Shown: one piece after another, positions 1-6,555 of the stretch | Layout of the letters: the number at the start of each line of letters is the position of its first letter | Numbering within the stretch: position 1 is the first letter of the stretch | NCBI GenBank assembly: GCA_013330285.1 | Contig: DUIP01000128.1 | Span: forward strand, 803-8,464 | Direction: 5' to 3' | DNA length: 7,662 bases | From: Candidatus Poseidoniaceae archaeon | GTDB taxonomy: Archaea > Thermoplasmatota > Poseidoniia > Poseidoniales > Poseidoniaceae | The notes under the pieces: model-generated | Databases searched by the model: none | What the model saw: the letters and a program-made list of their open reading frames with translations, nothing else | What the model was told of the DNA's origin: nothing | Position numbers and translations under genes: made by a program

Positions 1-180
1 ATCTTGGAACATGTAAAACAGGTTACGGTCTGTTGGTTCAAGTGCATTGTCGATGATTCGATTGTAGAATCCAAAGAAGCCAAGTGCGTGTTCTGCCATA
101 CCCTGAGCGACTTCAGCATCCATCTCCAAATCGATGTGTTGTTGAATGGCTTTGGTTAATTCTGCGAGTGTCATTGTCAT
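1..180 (-). CDS. Small archaeal protein, DUF6015-like (N-terminal 60 residues, gene runs off the window)
   Basis: This is a minus-strand reading frame, open from the ATG at 180-178 to the window edge, and too short to be listed by a length-filtered ORF search. It begins MTMTLAELTKAIQQH and contains LGFFGFYNRIIDN followed by EPTDRNLFYMFQD. From memory this matches the small Thermoplasmata-type archaeal family DUF6015, whose N-terminal half carries an FFGxxxRIxDNxLxPxDRxxFYxL pattern. The function of that family is unknown, and no catalytic motif or membrane segment is visible. A good Shine-Dalgarno (AGGTGAT) lies at 190-184, 3 bases before the ATG at 180. A second in-frame ATG at 174-172 is the alternative start, 9 bases away. 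The gene is divergent from the polyamine operon. The family assignment is from recall and is moderately sure; that it is a real gene is well supported by the ribosome binding site and its protein-like composition. Confidence 0.72.
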   Translation of the reverse strand, partial: MTMTLAELTKAIQQHIDLEMDAEVAQGMAEHALGFFGFYNRIIDNALEPTDRNLFYMFQD

Positions 181-183
181 GTC

Positions 184-190
184 ATCACCT
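184..190 (-). promoter_or_regulatory. Shine-Dalgarno of the DUF6015-like gene
   Basis: Read on the minus strand, AGGTGAT lies just upstream of the ATG at 180 and supports that start. An ATG inside it (185-183) reaches a stop codon after two codons, so it is not the gene start. Confidence 0.6.
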
Positions 191-278
191 CGTCGAGGGG
201 GAAGCAGCACTGGCGCGCAACTTCTCCCGCAGACACTCTATTGTATTGTCATCCGACCCATATAGACCCATCGGCGAA

Positions 279-290
279 ATTTCATGAAAT
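279..290. repeat. 12-base perfect palindrome, candidate operator
   Basis: ATTTCATGAAAT is identical to its own reverse complement. It lies 13-24 bases downstream of a TATA-like TATAGA (261-266), where transcription from that element would start. A dimeric regulator binding here could control a distal promoter of speB. This is inference from position and symmetry only. Confidence 0.3.
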
Positions 291-401
291 CAAGCCTGAG
301 ACGCTGAAAATACACAAGCAATCGGACAAAATTGACCATGCACATCAGGTGCGAACGGGCCCAAAAGACCCCTCAACTGGAATCTACTGTGGTCCAGACT
401 G

Positions 402-407
402 TATAAA
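402..407 (+). promoter_or_regulatory. Probable TATA box of the speB-speD operon
   Basis: TATAAA lies about 50 bases upstream of the chosen speB GTG. Archaeal transcription usually starts 25-27 bases after the TATA centre, which would be near 430 and would leave a leader of about 24 bases. No Shine-Dalgarno is visible before the GTG. Confidence 0.5.
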
Positions 408-453
408 CAACCCTCAACAACAGCCTCAAGAAGACGACCATAGAGCCCATGGT

Positions 454-1473
454 GTGAGCGACGAGTATGTGGAAGGTAATTTCCTTGGCCTTCCAGAGCC
501 AGGCGACCGTGTTGATGTCGTTGTGCTACCGCTGCCTTACGAATTGACCACCTCGTATGGACAGGGTACCGCTGATGGCCCTGCGGCATGCCTTGCCGCC
601 AGTGGCCAAGTTGAACTCTTTGACGAACACCTAGGCGCCGACCTGCCTGCAGGATCAAGCATCCATACCGAACAAGCATGGTCAGGAGAAGGACCGACAC
701 TTCGCTCGCAACTCGATGAACTTGGAACCCATCTTGCTCCATGGTGCAGCGGGGATGTGTTTCCGTTAGCTCTTGGTGGAGAACATGGTATTCTTCCCCC
801 CTTCATCTGGGCCCTTCAGAACCATCCACTCATCGACGGTGACCTTGGACGGCTGACGGTTGTTCAAATCGATGCGCATGCGGATTTGCGTTCGGAATTG
901 GACGGCGAAGTGTATTCACACGCCTGTGCAGCATCCCGATCATTGGATTTGGGCATTGGCCGATTGTTGCAAGTTGGCGTTCGTGCCTACAGCAAAGAAG
1001 AGGCGGAACGAATCGAAGATGATGATCGAATTACCACATTTTTTGCGAAGCAAACACAGTCACAGAACACCGGTGCCGATGCATGGCAAAGATGGCTCGA
1101 AGTCTTGTCCGACCTGAGCGGTCCAGTCCATCTTACCATCGACATCGATGGCCTGGATGCAAGCCTTGTCCCAGCCACGGGAACGCCTGTCCCTGGTGGG
1201 TTAGCGTTTTGGCAAGCGGTTGAAACAATAGAGACCGTGTTTGGTGCCAAAAACGCTACTGTCATCAGCGCGGACCTCAATGAAATTGCAACAAACGACC
1301 ACTCTCCGGTCACAGAATTTACCGCAGCAATGCTTGCTGCAAAAACGATGGCAGGTCATCTCAAAGCTCGCGCAGAGGGACGTTGGTCAGCAACATGCGA
1401 AGAACGAGGGAAAGTACGAACTGGCCCTGCTTGTGATTATTTTTCCAAGACGGATTCACCGTCACAACCATAA
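454..1473 (+). CDS. speB: Agmatinase / arginase-family ureohydrolase (SpeB)
   Basis: Cytoplasmic binuclear-manganese ureohydrolase, predicted to hydrolyse agmatine to putrescine plus urea. With a GTG start the protein is 339 residues. All family metal ligands are present: GGEH ending at His111, DAHAD (Asp140, His142, Asp144) and TIDIDGLD (Asp230, Asp232), followed by ATGTPVPGG and a conserved acidic DLNEI (Glu277). The N-terminal FLGLPE and the Tyr-Gly-x-Gly-Thr-x-x-Gly-Pro segment are typical of archaeal agmatinases, which fixes the true start close to 454. The frame is open further upstream, but that part does not resemble the family. About 35 residues follow the usual C-terminus, with two cysteines in the tail. 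The gene leads an operon with speD (36-base gap). In some archaea the homologue acts on N1-aminopropylagmatine, giving spermidine directly. The family is near certain; the substrate is less so. Confidence 0.93.
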   Translation: MSDEYVEGNFLGLPEPGDRVDVVVLPLPYELTTSYGQGTADGPAACLAASGQVELFDEHLGADLPAGSSIHTEQAWSGEGPTLRSQLDELGTHLAPWCSGDVFPLALGGEHGILPPFIWALQNHPLIDGDLGRLTVVQIDAHADLRSELDGEVYSHACAASRSLDLGIGRLLQVGVRAYSKEEAERIEDDDRITTFFAKQTQSQNTGADAWQRWLEVLSDLSGPVHLTIDIDGLDASLVPATGTPVPGGLAFWQAVETIETVFGAKNATVISADLNEIATNDHSPVTEFTAAMLAAKTMAGHLKARAEGRWSATCEERGKVRTGPACDYFSKTDSPSQP

Positions 1474-1496
1474 TTTCACCCCGGAACCGCACAGAT

Positions 1497-1503
1497 AGGA
1501 GGG
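1497..1503 (+). promoter_or_regulatory. Strong Shine-Dalgarno of speD
   Basis: AGGAGGG lies 6 bases before the ATG at 1510 and fixes the speD start. The strong internal site suggests that speD is translated independently from a polycistronic mRNA with speB. Confidence 0.75.
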
Positions 1504-1509
1504 AAGGCA

Positions 1510-1890
1510 ATGAACGCACATGGGCAACATATCTTCCTCGATTTTACTGGCTATGAAGCACCAGTAGCCGAAGATGGTGCATGGATGCTGGATGTTTTGG
1601 AACGTGCAGTCGCCCAGAGTGATGCTCGAAATGTGCATGCACATGTCGCTCAATTTGATGGCAGTGTTTCCCCTCCAGGATTTGCAGCCGTTGTTCTACT
1701 CGACGAAAGCCATGTCTCAGCGCATTGCTATTCGGAGCAGGGCTGGCTCGCCATTGACTGTTTTACATGCGGTGGCACAGACCCTGCCAACATCGTTGAT
1801 TTCATTATCAACGAGTTTAATTCAACCATGCCAAACCTTGAACTCAAGCGCAGGGATGTCCAAGATCGCTTCATTCATGGAGGGGCTTGA
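1510..1890 (+). CDS. speD: S-adenosylmethionine decarboxylase proenzyme (SpeD, pyruvoyl-dependent, prokaryotic small type)
   Basis: It decarboxylates S-adenosylmethionine to give the aminopropyl donor for spermidine-type polyamines. The protein is 126 residues, the usual size of the short archaeal/bacterial class. The proenzyme cleavage site is clear: DESH at residues 65-68, with Glu66-Ser67 the bond expected to be cut and Ser67 becoming the pyruvoyl group. His72 and Cys87 (in DCFTCGG) sit where the family has its processing His and catalytic Cys. The N-terminal GQHIFLDFTGY segment is the family's first beta strand. The normally conserved HTWPE-like stretch reads HCYSEQG, a mild variation. 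The gene lies between speB and the deoxyhypusine-synthase-family gene, its stop 2 bases before the next ATG, so the three are almost certainly co-transcribed. Family assignment is highly confident. Confidence 0.95.
   Translation: MNAHGQHIFLDFTGYEAPVAEDGAWMLDVLERAVAQSDARNVHAHVAQFDGSVSPPGFAAVVLLDESHVSAHCYSEQGWLAIDCFTCGGTDPANIVDFIINEFNSTMPNLELKRRDVQDRFIHGGA
1879..1885 (+). promoter_or_regulatory. Shine-Dalgarno of the DHS-family gene, inside the end of speD
   Basis: GGAGGGG within the last codons of speD lies 7 bases before the ATG at 1893. It supports that ATG rather than the in-frame TTG at 1887 and implies translational coupling with speD. Confidence 0.7.
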
Positions 1891-1892
1891 AG

Positions 1893-2849
1893 ATGTCAAT
1901 CCGCACTTTTGTTGATGAGCACTACAGGCATTTCAACGCTGGAGCGCTTGCTGCTACCGCTCGTTCCTTGACTGCATTTTTGAACGATGGAGGACGGCTT
2001 TTTGTCACCCTTGCTGGAGCGATGAGCACTGCAGAACTTGGTCGCAGCCTAGCCCCTATGATCCGTGCAGGCCACATTGCAGGTATCTCTTGTACCGGAG
2101 CGAACCTCGAAGAGGACATCTTCAATCTGGTCGCACACAATTCGTACGAACGTATTGATGACTGGCGCAGCCTTTCTGCTGCGGATGACACCGAATTGCT
2201 TCAACGGGGTTTGAATCGTGTCACAGACACCTGCATACCCGAAGAAGAAGCCTTTCGTCGTATTGAGAAGCATATGATGAAGCGTTGGTGCGAAGCGAGT
2301 GAGAATGAAACCGCTTGTTTACCGCACGAATACTTCTACGATCTCCTGCGTTCAGGCGACCTTGAGCATCACTACGAAGCCGATCCTTCGACTTCTTGGT
2401 TGTTCGCTGCCGCACAAGCAGATCTTCCACTCTTCGTTCCCGGTTGGGAAGATTCGACCATGGGCAACATCTTCGCTTCTCGCTGTATCGAGGGAAGCGT
2501 TCTCGAGTCGTGCATGAGTGGCGGTATTGCCTACATGATTGAACTTGCAGCATGGTATCAACACACCTCAACACCTCTTGCCTTCTTGCAAATTGGCGGA
2601 GGCATTGCTGGTGATTTCCCAATTTGCGTCGTCCCTATGCTCACTCAAGACCTCAAACGTAAGGTTCCACTTTGGTCTTGGTTTGCTCAAATCAGTGAGT
2701 CGTCACCTTCCTACGGCGGCTATTCGGGCGCCCCACCAAATGAAAAAATTACGTGGGGTAAAGTCGACGAATCAACGCCTAAATTCGTGATTGAAAGCGA
2801 TGCAAGTCTTGTCGCGCCGCTCTTGTTTGGCTATGTGTTGAACCTTTGA
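1893..2849 (+). CDS. Deoxyhypusine-synthase-family protein, bacterial-homologue type
   Basis: The 318-residue cytoplasmic protein belongs to the NAD-dependent deoxyhypusine synthase family. Classical members move the aminobutyl group of spermidine to a lysine of aIF5A/eIF5A; relatives make homospermidine. Visible landmarks in order are TLAGAMSTAELG (39-50), SCTGANLEEDI (66-76), RVTDTCIPEEEAFRRI (109-124), PGWEDSTMGNIFAS (183-196), GGGIAGDFPICVVPML (235-250), NEKITWGK with the presumed catalytic Lys290, and ESDASLVAPLL near the end. The GGGIAGDFPICVVPM and YSGAPPNEKITWGK blocks match, as I recall them, the DHS homologues of Bacteroidetes and cyanobacteria rather than classical archaeal DHS. 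The position that carries the KHH substrate histidines in human DHS reads GDF here. It starts 2 bases after speD in a polyamine operon. The family is certain; whether it modifies aIF5A or makes a polyamine is open. Confidence 0.92.
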   Translation: MSIRTFVDEHYRHFNAGALAATARSLTAFLNDGGRLFVTLAGAMSTAELGRSLAPMIRAGHIAGISCTGANLEEDIFNLVAHNSYERIDDWRSLSAADDTELLQRGLNRVTDTCIPEEEAFRRIEKHMMKRWCEASENETACLPHEYFYDLLRSGDLEHHYEADPSTSWLFAAAQADLPLFVPGWEDSTMGNIFASRCIEGSVLESCMSGGIAYMIELAAWYQHTSTPLAFLQIGGGIAGDFPICVVPMLTQDLKRKVPLWSWFAQISESSPSYGGYSGAPPNEKITWGKVDESTPKFVIESDASLVAPLLFGYVLNL

Positions 2850-2889
2850 TGGCGAGGCAATATCCCACAAGTGTTGTAAAGGAGCGTAC

Positions 2890-2895
2890 AGGAAG
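2890..2895 (+). promoter_or_regulatory. Shine-Dalgarno deciding the start of the large surface protein
   Basis: AGGAAG lies 7 bases before the ATG at 2903, just ahead of a signal peptide. A better AAGGAG at 2879-2884 has no suitably placed in-frame start codon. The 53-base gap after the DHS-family stop has no T-run terminator, so read-through from the polyamine operon is possible; an ATAT around 2860 is a weak promoter candidate. Confidence 0.45.
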
Positions 2896-2902
2896 TCATA
2901 CC

Positions 2903-5900
2903 ATGAACATCAATGCAAAAGGAATCGCTCTTGCACTTTGCGTTCTTATGTTGCTTCCATTGGCTGTCAATGCACAAGCAGAAGCACAGCCAATCGCACC
3001 AAGCATCACAACCGCGTGGACTGATGATGGGGCATCAGGCATTCGCCATGCCTACACACTCACCTTCGCTGACGAGGAGGCATACGAACTCAACATCAGC
3101 CTCGACCATCAGCGCAGTGGAGAGGTCTTGGCCTACGAAACCTTCGTGACATGGTCTGTAGAAGACAATCTGCGTGTGGCTGATATCGAATTCAATACAA
3201 CGCTTGAATGGGGCGATGAGATCGAAGTTTCAGCGCTTGTCACAAGCATGAACGGCCAAGCGCTGGAGAACGATCTGCGTTCGACTCGGAGTCTGACGGT
3301 TGGCACCTGGAATCAACCGATGGCAGACCATGAAGTCATGACCAGTACAACATGGAACCTCAACCAAACCTATCAGGATGAGAATGGAAATCAAACCTTT
3401 GTGCTTTCCTTTGTCGGCCAGGGATGGCAAGAACGGATTGGGACAACACTCAACTCCTGGGAACTCGGAAACGGCAGCCTGCTTTCAAGCGAAGTGACCA
3501 ATGAAAGCGAAACGACGTTGAACCTTGTCTTGGATTCAATTTGGAAAAATGAAACCATCGAAAGCGGGGCGTTGACCAGTCAAGTCTTCGATGCTCGCGG
3601 TTATGGCACGTTGGTCCTCATGACCGATGATGGTGATGCGACGACGATGATTGTAGCGAATGTGTCCGATGGTCGTTTCAACAGAACCATGATCGGTAGC
3701 AACATCTCTGAACGGGTGAACCTCGAGGCCACTGGAGGTTTGGATATCGAATCAAATGATGAGGAAGAATCACTGGTGATCAATGGAGAAATCAGCGTAT
3801 TTTACCTCGAAACCTGGGATGAAAATGGAGTCCGACGCCTCGACCACACCCAATTTGAGGCACTTGCAAGCATGGTCTTAGAAGATGAGGACACTCGTTT
3901 CGATATCGACCTCGACGGGCTCACCACAATCGAAAGGTGGGAGGATGGCATTCGCACCGAACACAAAGAAGAATTCGTGGGCAGTGGGACATTTGGTTTT
4001 GGCGAAAGCGATGAAAATTCGAGCGTCCAAGTCAATGGTACCATCCTCGACTTCCACACCTTAGTGGAAGATGGAATCACATTGACCGATGACATTCACG
4101 TGGATGGAGTCATCACCGGTGATGCCCAAGGCAGCTTTGGTATCGTTCGAGGCATTGAGGCAACGGGCGATCAGGCAAATGCAACCGGTCAAGTCTTCAC
4201 TGTCAACGTGATTCACCAAGAGACATGGTTCAATTTGACCGGTGTTGGTGGAGGCTTCTTTGGCGACGAAGGCATCGGAGCATCCCACAATGAAACTTGG
4301 GATTACCAAGTGATTCAATCCGATTGGGACAACCGTACCGTGCGAATCATTTGGGAAGAAACCGGTGCAGATGCTTCAAGCGGGGATGAAAAGCCAGCCC
4401 GAAGCCCAATCCAGCAAAATGCGACTCAACCAGAAGCCCAAGAAATTCTTGGCGACATCACGATTGTGCGCGAAACCGGTCTGATGCCAATCCCGATGTT
4501 GGCGCACGACATTGTGCATCTCGATGGGGAAAATGGGCTTGAATTAACCATTGAAGCCTATGCGACCGGAAATGATCCTCGCGATGGGTTCAATCTGTCC
4601 GTGGTTCATTGGACTGGCACCTATGGCGACTCCGGTGGCATTGCAAACGGTTCAATCGTTGATGAAGGGCCGCTGAAGGGACTGGTCTCAAGCATTTCTC
4701 GTACCCTAGACATTCCATTTGGTGAAGAGAACGATACAGCGATGTTTTCAGAAACACAAGTCGTGGAACGCATTCTTTCACCCTCAATCATTACTGCTGA
4801 AAACAACTCTGCACCCGTCTTGATGGAGATGGGCTTCATCGAAGGATTGGTGATTGGTGAAGGTGGCAGCACAGGTACGCTTGTTGCCCACATCGCCGAT
4901 GCAGAGTTCAACGTCAAGGCGGTAACTGTCGACTTAACTCCACTTGGTGGAGGTATCGTGATGATGAATGACCGAGGGCTTGATGGAGATTCAACCATTG
5001 GGGATGATCGCTACACAACACGCCATATTGTCAAAGGACTCGAAGTGGGTAATTTTTCCATCAATGTCACTGCTGAAGATTGGTTTGGAAGTGTCATGAA
5101 TGGTCAAGGTACGGTTCAAGTCGTCAACCAAGGACCGAGATTAACGAGTGTCGACATGCTTCCTGATCGTGGACCACGTGGAACGACCATCATCATCAAC
5201 GCCCAAGCCTATGATGGGCACGGCGTTGAATCTGTCCAAATCGACATGCGTTCTCAGGGCGGGGAATTGGTCGACTTGACCGATGCATCAGGCGTATGGG
5301 TTGGTAATTTCTCCATTCCACAAACCATCTCACCGGGTGAGCATGAGCTGCAGTTCATACTCACAGATTCACTTGGCAAAAAATCAACGGTTGATGCGTG
5401 GCATGGCCAATCTGCGAATTCAACCCACGAAGCACTCTATGGCGAGCATTACATTCCTGATGATGTCATGAATGTGGTGAACTTGTTGGTCTACAATACG
5501 CCGCCATCGATTGTTGCACCTTCGACCATTGCGCTCACAAAAGGAGGAAGTACATCGACGGCATTGTTAGAAGTCGAGATTTACGATACCGATGGTGTCG
5601 CAATTGCGCAAGCAAACTTGGGCGTCTTCACCCCTCTTGGTACGCCTTCGACATGGGTTGCTATGAATGACGAAGGGCTCAACGGAGACAGGGTTGCTGG
5701 AGATGGAATTTTCACCGTTGAAATGAGCGTGCGAGAAAGCATTCCACTGGGCACCCATGAAGTGCTTGTTCAGGCATCGGATGTATACGGCGAAGCAACT
5801 GGATACACTTCCATTGCAGTGAGCCTCCAACAAGAGGATTCCTCCGTGATCACCACCGATGGAAACTTCCTCACCGACGGCATTCTTATCGGTATTTTGG

Positions 5901-5995
5901 TGGTGTTCGGCATCGGCGTTGCGGCCATGATTGTCATTTCAATCCGCAACGGACCAAAACGAGGCGATGGCAAAGATATGTTCGGCCTTGACTGA
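2903..5995 (+). CDS. Large secreted, C-terminally membrane-anchored putative glycoprotein with Ig-like domains
   Basis: The 1030-residue protein is of unknown function. Residues 1-24 form a signal peptide: a short basic start, a hydrophobic core ALALCVLMLLPLAV, then an AxA-like site near VNAQA. The C-terminus has one membrane helix (about 993-1014) followed by a basic stop-transfer (RNGPKR) and a short cytoplasmic tail, so the body should lie outside the cell. I count about 25 N-x-S/T sequons, and the only cysteine is in the signal peptide. The region 30-640 is acidic, beta-rich and Trp/Gly-rich, with a loose repeat of about 41 residues at 290-430. Three Ig-like segments follow: about 654-732, 744-835 and 867-975. 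The first and third share an NDxGLxGDxxxGD motif (N689 and N922), seen in many archaeal and bacterial Ig-like surface proteins, possibly a calcium loop. It could be a cell-surface adhesin or an S-layer-associated protein. No enzymatic motif was seen. Confidence 0.9.
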   Translation: MNINAKGIALALCVLMLLPLAVNAQAEAQPIAPSITTAWTDDGASGIRHAYTLTFADEEAYELNISLDHQRSGEVLAYETFVTWSVEDNLRVADIEFNTTLEWGDEIEVSALVTSMNGQALENDLRSTRSLTVGTWNQPMADHEVMTSTTWNLNQTYQDENGNQTFVLSFVGQGWQERIGTTLNSWELGNGSLLSSEVTNESETTLNLVLDSIWKNETIESGALTSQVFDARGYGTLVLMTDDGDATTMIVANVSDGRFNRTMIGSNISERVNLEATGGLDIESNDEEESLVINGEISVFYLETWDENGVRRLDHTQFEALASMVLEDEDTRFDIDLDGLTTIERWEDGIRTEHKEEFVGSGTFGFGESDENSSVQVNGTILDFHTLVEDGITLTDDIHVDGVITGDAQGSFGIVRGIEATGDQANATGQVFTVNVIHQETWFNLTGVGGGFFGDEGIGASHNETWDYQVIQSDWDNRTVRIIWEETGADASSGDEKPARSPIQQNATQPEAQEILGDITIVRETGLMPIPMLAHDIVHLDGENGLELTIEAYATGNDPRDGFNLSVVHWTGTYGDSGGIANGSIVDEGPLKGLVSSISRTLDIPFGEENDTAMFSETQVVERILSPSIITAENNSAPVLMEMGFIEGLVIGEGGSTGTLVAHIADAEFNVKAVTVDLTPLGGGIVMMNDRGLDGDSTIGDDRYTTRHIVKGLEVGNFSINVTAEDWFGSVMNGQGTVQVVNQGPRLTSVDMLPDRGPRGTTIIINAQAYDGHGVESVQIDMRSQGGELVDLTDASGVWVGNFSIPQTISPGEHELQFILTDSLGKKSTVDAWHGQSANSTHEALYGEHYIPDDVMNVVNLLVYNTPPSIVAPSTIALTKGGSTSTALLEVEIYDTDGVAIAQANLGVFTPLGTPSTWVAMNDEGLNGDRVAGDGIFTVEMSVRESIPLGTHEVLVQASDVYGEATGYTSIAVSLQQEDSSVITTDGNFLTDGILIGILVVFGIGVAAMIVISIRNGPKRGDGKDMFGLD
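3790..4190 (+). repeat. Degenerate protein repeat of about 41 residues within the surface protein
   Basis: Three aligned beta-hairpin-like units are visible: ETWDENGVRRLDH (from residue 303), ERWEDGIRTEHKEE (from 344) and TLVEDGITLTDDIH (from 386). The acidic-Gly turn (ENG, EDG, EDG at 307, 347, 389) recurs at 40 and 42 residues. Each unit is followed by a Gly/Asp-rich stretch ending in DG, NG or DG. The DNA itself is not repeated closely, so the duplication is old. Confidence 0.45.
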
Positions 5996-6018
5996 GCATG
6001 CGCATTGGCCGATAACGG

Positions 6019-6024
6019 TTTATA
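6019..6024 (+). promoter_or_regulatory. TATA box of tRNA-Gly
   Basis: TTTATA is centred about 30 bases before the mature tRNA 5' end, the expected spacing for an archaeal tRNA promoter whose transcript starts a few bases before the mature end. Confidence 0.65.
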
Positions 6025-6051
6025 CCCCTGCCCGGTGGAACGGATAACCCT

Positions 6052-6126
6052 GCGAGCGTAGTGTAGCGGTTATCACCGAGCGTTGCCAACGCTTGAACCC
6101 GGGTTCAAATCCCGGCGCTCGCACCA
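6052..6126 (+). tRNA. tRNA-Gly (anticodon GCC)
   Basis: A full cloverleaf is drawn by eye. The acceptor stem GCGAGCG (6052-6058) pairs with CGCTCGC, then discriminator A and an encoded CCA (6124-6126). The D arm is GTG...CAC. The anticodon stem GAGCG/CGCTT (one G-T pair) has the loop TTGCCAA, with anticodon GCC at 6085-6087 reading GGC and GGT glycine codons. The T stem CCGGG/CCCGG has the loop TTCAAAT. There is no intron. It stands alone with its own TATA box and a terminator-like hairpin. Confidence 0.96.
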
Positions 6127-6134
6127 TTCGAAAC

Positions 6135-6160
6135 ACTGCGCCACAATTACCGCAGTTTTT
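6135..6160 (+). terminator. Hairpin plus T-run after tRNA-Gly
   Basis: ACTGCG (6135-6140) pairs perfectly with CGCAGT (6151-6156) around a 10-base loop and runs into five T (6156-6160). It sits 8 bases after the tRNA CCA. Archaeal RNA polymerase mainly needs the T-run; the stem may help 3' processing. The rest of 6127-6226 holds no gene, only a weak possible alba promoter around 6181-6190. Confidence 0.6.
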
Positions 6161-6215
6161 GAGCCAGTTTCTCAGCCCCAATGATTATCCAATGGCTTCG
6201 CTAATTCTCAATTGC

Positions 6216-6220
6216 GAGGG
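6216..6220 (+). promoter_or_regulatory. Shine-Dalgarno of alba
   Basis: GAGGG lies 6 bases before the ATG at 6227 and only 3 before the adjacent ATG at 6224, so the second ATG is the preferred start. Confidence 0.5.
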
Positions 6221-6226
6221 AGCATG

Positions 6227-6550
6227 ATGAGCGAGCGAAGAACAATTTTCATCGGAAAAAAACCACTTCATGCTTATGTTCGAGCTGTCGTCATGGCTAT
6301 GGAGCAAGGTGACCGGCAGATTCAGCTTGTCGCCCGTGGAGCAACCATAGGTCGCGCTGTCGATGTTGCAGAAGTATGCCGTAGAAGAAATGGCATCATT
6401 GCTCAGGGGCTACCAAATGAGGTCGTCATTGGTGATATTGCCTGCTCTTCAGAGACAATAGAAGAGGAAGGAAAACGAGCACGCGTTGTGAGTGTGCTCA
6501 GTATCGATCTTGACGGCATCGGCGAGATGCCCACTCAAGAAGAAGAATGA
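6227..6550 (+). CDS. albA: DNA/RNA-binding chromatin protein Alba
   Basis: Small abundant nucleic-acid-binding protein that coats and bridges archaeal DNA and also binds RNA. It is 107 residues from the ATG at 6227, slightly longer than the usual 90-100. The family signature is clear: IFIGKKPLHAYVRAVV at the start, with Lys11/Lys12 matching the Lys16/Lys17 pair of Sulfolobus Alba whose acetylation modulates DNA binding. ARGATIGRAVDVAEVCRRR follows as the central RNA/DNA-binding loop and helix. VVSVLSIDL is the last beta strand. A glutamate-rich acidic tail (TQEEE) follows the fold. The gene is monocistronic, after the tRNA-Gly terminator, and converges with the ArsC-family gene 5 bases beyond its stop. 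An alternative start at 6224 adds one Met. Family assignment is very confident. Confidence 0.95.
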   Translation: MSERRTIFIGKKPLHAYVRAVVMAMEQGDRQIQLVARGATIGRAVDVAEVCRRRNGIIAQGLPNEVVIGDIACSSETIEEEGKRARVVSVLSIDLDGIGEMPTQEEE

Positions 6551-6555
6551 AATCT

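Larger units (their letters stand above)
181..453. other. Divergent intergenic region between the DUF6015-like gene and speB
   Basis: No gene is supported here. The speB frame stays open back to a TTG at 241, but the extra 71 codons read as low-quality, proline- and histidine-rich sequence unlike any ureohydrolase N-terminus, so they are treated as non-coding. The region holds a TATA-like TATAGA at 261-266, a perfect palindrome at 279-290 and a clearer TATA box at 402-407. On the minus strand an AT-rich stretch around 240-248 could serve the upstream gene. A small CTGGA/TCCAG inverted repeat lies within about 376-397 in the possible 5' leader. Confidence 0.6.

Noticed and set aside
241..453. 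A 71-codon N-terminal extension of the speB frame from a TTG at 241, or a 35-codon one from a GTG at 349
   Set aside because: The translated extension has no resemblance to ureohydrolase N-termini and contains the TATA box and other promoter-like sequence; family length and the FLGLPE start fit a GTG at 454.
349..1428. VRTGP appears both in the upstream open frame (from 349) and in the speB C-terminal tail
   Set aside because: The shared stretch is only five residues with little DNA identity around it; chance is the simpler explanation.
2221..2622. Minus-strand open frame of 133 codons opposite the DHS-family gene
   Set aside because: Arg-rich composition typical of an antisense shadow; the plus-strand frame carries all the conserved motifs.
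6052..6160. tRNA-Gly as an integration (att) site
   Set aside because: No integrase, no second copy of the tRNA 3' end and no mobile genes are seen in the window.
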